NCBI RefSeq assembly: GCF_900176365.1
Contig: NZ_FWXY01000007.1
Span: forward strand, 62,001-126,000
Origin: Desulfocicer vacuolatum DSM 3385
GTDB taxonomy: Bacteria > Desulfobacterota > Desulfobacteria > Desulfobacterales > Desulfobacteraceae
DNA length: 64,000 bases
Reading direction: 5' to 3'
The translations under genes and the position numbers were made by a program. A model generated the notes under the pieces. That model made no database searches. It worked only from the letters and a program-made list of their open reading frames with translations, and was not told where the DNA came from. Below, in pieces: positions 61,349 to 64,000 of this stretch. The stretch's first letter is position 1; every line of letters begins with the position of its first letter.

Positions 61349-62245
61349 ATGGGAAAAAAAATTAGAATCATCGGTGTCCCCATGGATTTCGGTCAGCATC
61401 ACCGGGGGGTGGACATGGGGCCTGCGGCCCTGCGTTATTCCGGTCTTGCTTCAGAATTACGGGGACTTGGGTATGAAGTGGAAGATTCCGGGGATGTTCT
61501 GGTGCCTGTGAGGGATCAGGGACCGGACACGGAACCGGGGCCCAAAAATTATGTTTCAGAGATCACCCGGGTGTGTCAGCGGGTATATGATGCCGGTAAG
61601 CAGGCCATAAAGGAAAATTATATTCCACTTTTCCTTGGAGGGGATCACTCCATTGCCATGGGTACGGTGGGGGGGGTATCCCATGATGGCCCCACAGGCC
61701 TCATCTGGATGGACGCCCATGGGGATTTTAACACTTCAGAAACATCCCCCAGCGGTAATGTTCATGGAATGCCCCTGGCGGCCCTCATTGGAGAAGGGGA
61801 AAGTTCCCTGGTGAACATGGGACGAAACGGGGCCAAGGTGGACCCGGACCAGGTGGTTCTCATGGGTATAAGGGATCTGGACACAAAGGAACGGAATCGT
61901 CTCAAACAATCGGGCATTACTGTGTACACCATGAGAGATATTGACGAACAGGGCATCAGTGCTGTCACCCATAAGGCATTAATGAAGTTTGTTCACATGA
62001 AAAATATTCATATCAGTGTGGATATGGATGTCATGGACCCGGCCGAAGCACCGGGGGTGGGGACACCGGTTCCCGGTGGACTGACCTACCGGGAGGCCCA
62101 TCTTTTCATGGAAATCATTGCCGACTCCCATAAACTTGCCTCCATGGACATTGTGGAGATCAACCCCATTCTGGATCAGGCCAACAGAACCGCCCGCCTG
62201 GCGGTGGATCTCACAGTGTCGGCATTGGGGAAACGCATTTATTGA
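61349..62245 (+). CDS. rocF: Arginase-family ureohydrolase
   Basis: 298 residues, normal for arginase, which splits arginine into ornithine and urea with two Mn ions. Metal and substrate motifs are GGDHSIAMGT, WMDAHGDFNTSETSPSGNVHGMPLA, and SVDMDVMDPAEAPGVGTPVPGGL. The N-terminus IIGVPMDFGQHHRGVDMGPAALRYSGL is typical of arginase proper rather than agmatinase. The helicase gene starts inside its stop codon (TTGA). Confidence 0.9.
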   Translation: MGKKIRIIGVPMDFGQHHRGVDMGPAALRYSGLASELRGLGYEVEDSGDVLVPVRDQGPDTEPGPKNYVSEITRVCQRVYDAGKQAIKENYIPLFLGGDHSIAMGTVGGVSHDGPTGLIWMDAHGDFNTSETSPSGNVHGMPLAALIGEGESSLVNMGRNGAKVDPDQVVLMGIRDLDTKERNRLKQSGITVYTMRDIDEQGISAVTHKALMKFVHMKNIHISVDMDVMDPAEAPGVGTPVPGGLTYREAHLFMEIIADSHKLASMDIVEINPILDQANRTARLAVDLTVSALGKRIY

Positions 62246-64000
62246 GCCTTGCTGAGTACATTGAATCCCTGAAAAAATATAAAGTTCTGGGGCCGGATAT
62301 TGTATATCATCGCACCCTTCCTGCCAGGGGAGCCTGCTATGCCCGGGAATCCGGTGTCACAAACCCTGTGAAAGCGGTGATCAAGCGTGCCGGTATTCCC
62401 CGGCTTTACGCCCACCAGGAAAGGGCCGTGGCACTTATAAAAAAGGGCATTCACACGGTGGTGGCCACCCCCACGGCCAGCGGAAAAAGTCTTATTTATA
62501 ATCTGCCCGTGCTGGAATCCCTCCTGGAAAATAAAGACAGCCGGGCCTTGTACCTTTTTCCCCTGAAAGCCCTGGCCCGGGATCAACTGGGTACCCTTCA
62601 AAAGCTTTTTGATGACATTGCAATGGATGTTTTGGGAAAGGGGCCTTTCACGGCAGCGGTGTATGACGGGGATCTTTCTTCCCATGCCAGAACCCGCATT
62701 CGCAATGCCCCGCCCCATGCCCTTTTGACCAATCCTGAAATGCTCCATCTTGCCATGCTGGCCCATCACCGGTTGTGGGAGCCTTTTTTTAAAAATCTTA
62801 AATTTGTGGTGGTGGATGAAGTGCATACCTATCGGGGGGTGATGGGGTCCCACATGGCCTGGGTATTTCGACGGCTCAGGCGCATTTGTCGCCATTACGG
62901 CAGTGATCCTGTTTTTGTCTTTTCTTCTGCCACCATTGATAATCCCCGGGAACTTGCCGCTGACCTCACCGGCCTCTGTGTTGAGCTCATCAATGAAAGC
63001 GGGGCCCCTTGCGGTGAAAAGGAAATCCTTCTAATGGGGGGCATGGCAGGGGCGGCCCAAACTGCCATCCAGCTCATGCATGCGGCCATCCATCGTAATT
63101 TAAGAACCATTGTCTATACCCAGTCCAGGAAAATAACCGAACTCATTGCCATGTGGGCCTCCCAGCGGGCCGGTGCCCTGGCATCCAGAATCAGTGCCTA
63201 TCGTGCCGGTTTTCTGCCCGGGGAACGGCGGGACATCGAGGATAAACTTGCCAGTGGTGAACTTCTGGCCGTGGTGTCCACCAGTGCCCTGGAACTTGGT
63301 ATTGACATTGGTAATCTGGATTTGTGTATTCTTGTGGGGTATCCCGGTACCATCATGTCCACCTGGCAGCGGGCCGGTCGGGTGGGGCGGGACGGCGGAG
63401 AGTCTGCCATGATTTTTGTGGCCCATGAAGATGCTCTGGATCATTATTTCATGAACAACCCCAAAGATCTTTTTGACATGCCCCCGGAAAAGGCGGTGAT
63501 AAATCCATTAAACCCGGTGATCATGGCCCGTCATCTGGAGTGTGCCGCGGCGGATCTTGCCCTGGTGGCAGGGGAGGACATTTTGCAGGAATCCGGGGTG
63601 GCTCCCGTTTTGGACAGGCTGGAAAGGGATGCCACCCTTTTAAAGAGCGCAGAGGGTTCCACCTGGTTTTCTGCCCGAAAAAGTCCCCACCGCAGGGTGA
63701 GTCTCAGGGGAACCGGCACCACGGTTCCCATTTTTCTGTCCGGCACCCGGACCCTTCTGGGGCATGTTGACAAGTTGCGTGCTTTTTACGAAACCCACGA
63801 AGGGGCCGTATATATCCACCATGGCAATACCCATGTGGTCAACCGATTTGATCCTGAAAAGTGTATTGTGGAAGTCACCCCACAGGTTGTGGGCTATTAC
63901 ACCCGGGCCCGGTCTGTGAAGTCCACTGAAATACTGGAAGAGACAAGTCACCGGGCCCTGGGCAATACCCGCATGGGATTTGGGACCCTCCGGGTCACCG
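62242..64000 (+). CDS. DEAD/DEAH helicase, YprA/MrfA-like (partial, runs off window)
   Basis: At least 586 residues, without a stop before the end of the window. A TTG start (SLAEYIESLKKYKVLGPDIVYHR) overlaps the arginase stop by four bases. Motifs: I ATPTASGKSLIYN, II VVVDEVHTYRG, III SSATIDNP, V STSALELGIDIG, VI QRAGRVGRDG. The IEDKLASGELLAVVST region and long second half fit the YprA/MrfA (DUF1998) and Hrq1-like group, some of which act in DNA repair. The expected zinc-binding C-terminal domain lies outside the window. Confidence 0.88.
   Translation, partial: MSLAEYIESLKKYKVLGPDIVYHRTLPARGACYARESGVTNPVKAVIKRAGIPRLYAHQERAVALIKKGIHTVVATPTASGKSLIYNLPVLESLLENKDSRALYLFPLKALARDQLGTLQKLFDDIAMDVLGKGPFTAAVYDGDLSSHARTRIRNAPPHALLTNPEMLHLAMLAHHRLWEPFFKNLKFVVVDEVHTYRGVMGSHMAWVFRRLRRICRHYGSDPVFVFSSATIDNPRELAADLTGLCVELINESGAPCGEKEILLMGGMAGAAQTAIQLMHAAIHRNLRTIVYTQSRKITELIAMWASQRAGALASRISAYRAGFLPGERRDIEDKLASGELLAVVSTSALELGIDIGNLDLCILVGYPGTIMSTWQRAGRVGRDGGESAMIFVAHEDALDHYFMNNPKDLFDMPPEKAVINPLNPVIMARHLECAAADLALVAGEDILQESGVAPVLDRLERDATLLKSAEGSTWFSARKSPHRRVSLRGTGTTVPIFLSGTRTLLGHVDKLRAFYETHEGAVYIHHGNTHVVNRFDPEKCIVEVTPQVVGYYTRARSVKSTEILEETSHRALGNTRMGFGTLRVT

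Overview
The window looks like chromosomal DNA of an anaerobic sulfate-reducing Desulfobacterota (Desulfobacteraceae-like) bacterium. This is inferred from gene content. There is a methylenetetrahydrofolate reductase gene set coupled to heterodisulfide-reductase (Hdr) and MvhD subunits, two of which contain in-frame UGA codons that look like selenocysteine. There is also a two-gene minimal Suf-type Fe-S system, several PAS/receiver histidine kinases, MglA/roadblock proteins, and a zinc-ribbon gene directly in front of rnpB. Most of it is ordinary chromosome. No rRNA, CRISPR array, phage or intact transposase gene was seen.

Layout. 0-7.6 kb (+): hisB, dnaG, rpoD, an elongator-type tRNA with CAT anticodon behind a near-consensus promoter, a NIF3-family gene, a zinc-ribbon gene and rnpB. 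7.6-14.4 kb (+): a palindromic MITE-like element, a SufC/SufB-like pair, a protein ending in an HPr-like domain, ispD, then an L,D-transpeptidase and a MepK/YcbK-like endopeptidase. 15.3-22.6 kb (+): a four-gene stress-type operon, PrkA - YeaH/YhbH - SpoVR - second PrkA-like ATPase. 22.6-24.5 kb (-): tcdA and truA, separated by a repeat cluster. 25-30.2 kb: a small-GTPase cluster with an MglA-like GTPase, roadblock-like proteins, a repeat-containing acidic protein, a zinc-ribbon protein, a small membrane protein and a convergent DUF4388 protein. 30.5-38.5 kb: rapA, two histidine kinases, cmoB/cmoA.

38.6-41.8 kb is an accessory patch. It holds a truncated group II intron 5' part, inverted repeats, an orphan MetF-like gene, and NIPSNAP and DUF4242 genes. 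41.8-51.5 kb (-) is the most interesting block. Read 5' to 3' it is: HTH-receiver regulator, MetF-like protein, HdrC/HdrD-like selenoprotein, a 1478-residue HdrA with an inserted NADPH-oxidoreductase-like module, MvhD selenoprotein, MetV, MetF. It is best read as a methylene-H4F reductase complex of the Wood-Ljungdahl pathway wired to flavin-based electron transfer. 51.5-52.9 kb is a repeat graveyard. 52.9-55.6 kb (+): GntR regulator, trpB, trpA. 56-57 kb (-): a Rho lacking its N-terminal domain. 57.9-64 kb: DUF3786, a PAS kinase with a histidine phosphatase, an arginase-family enzyme, and a DEAD-box helicase that runs off the end.

A second theme is intergenic repeats. Four multi-copy palindromic families (called A-D here) sit almost exclusively between genes, sometimes nested or abutting. 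One group splits the metV-metF interval and one abuts the stop codon of truA.
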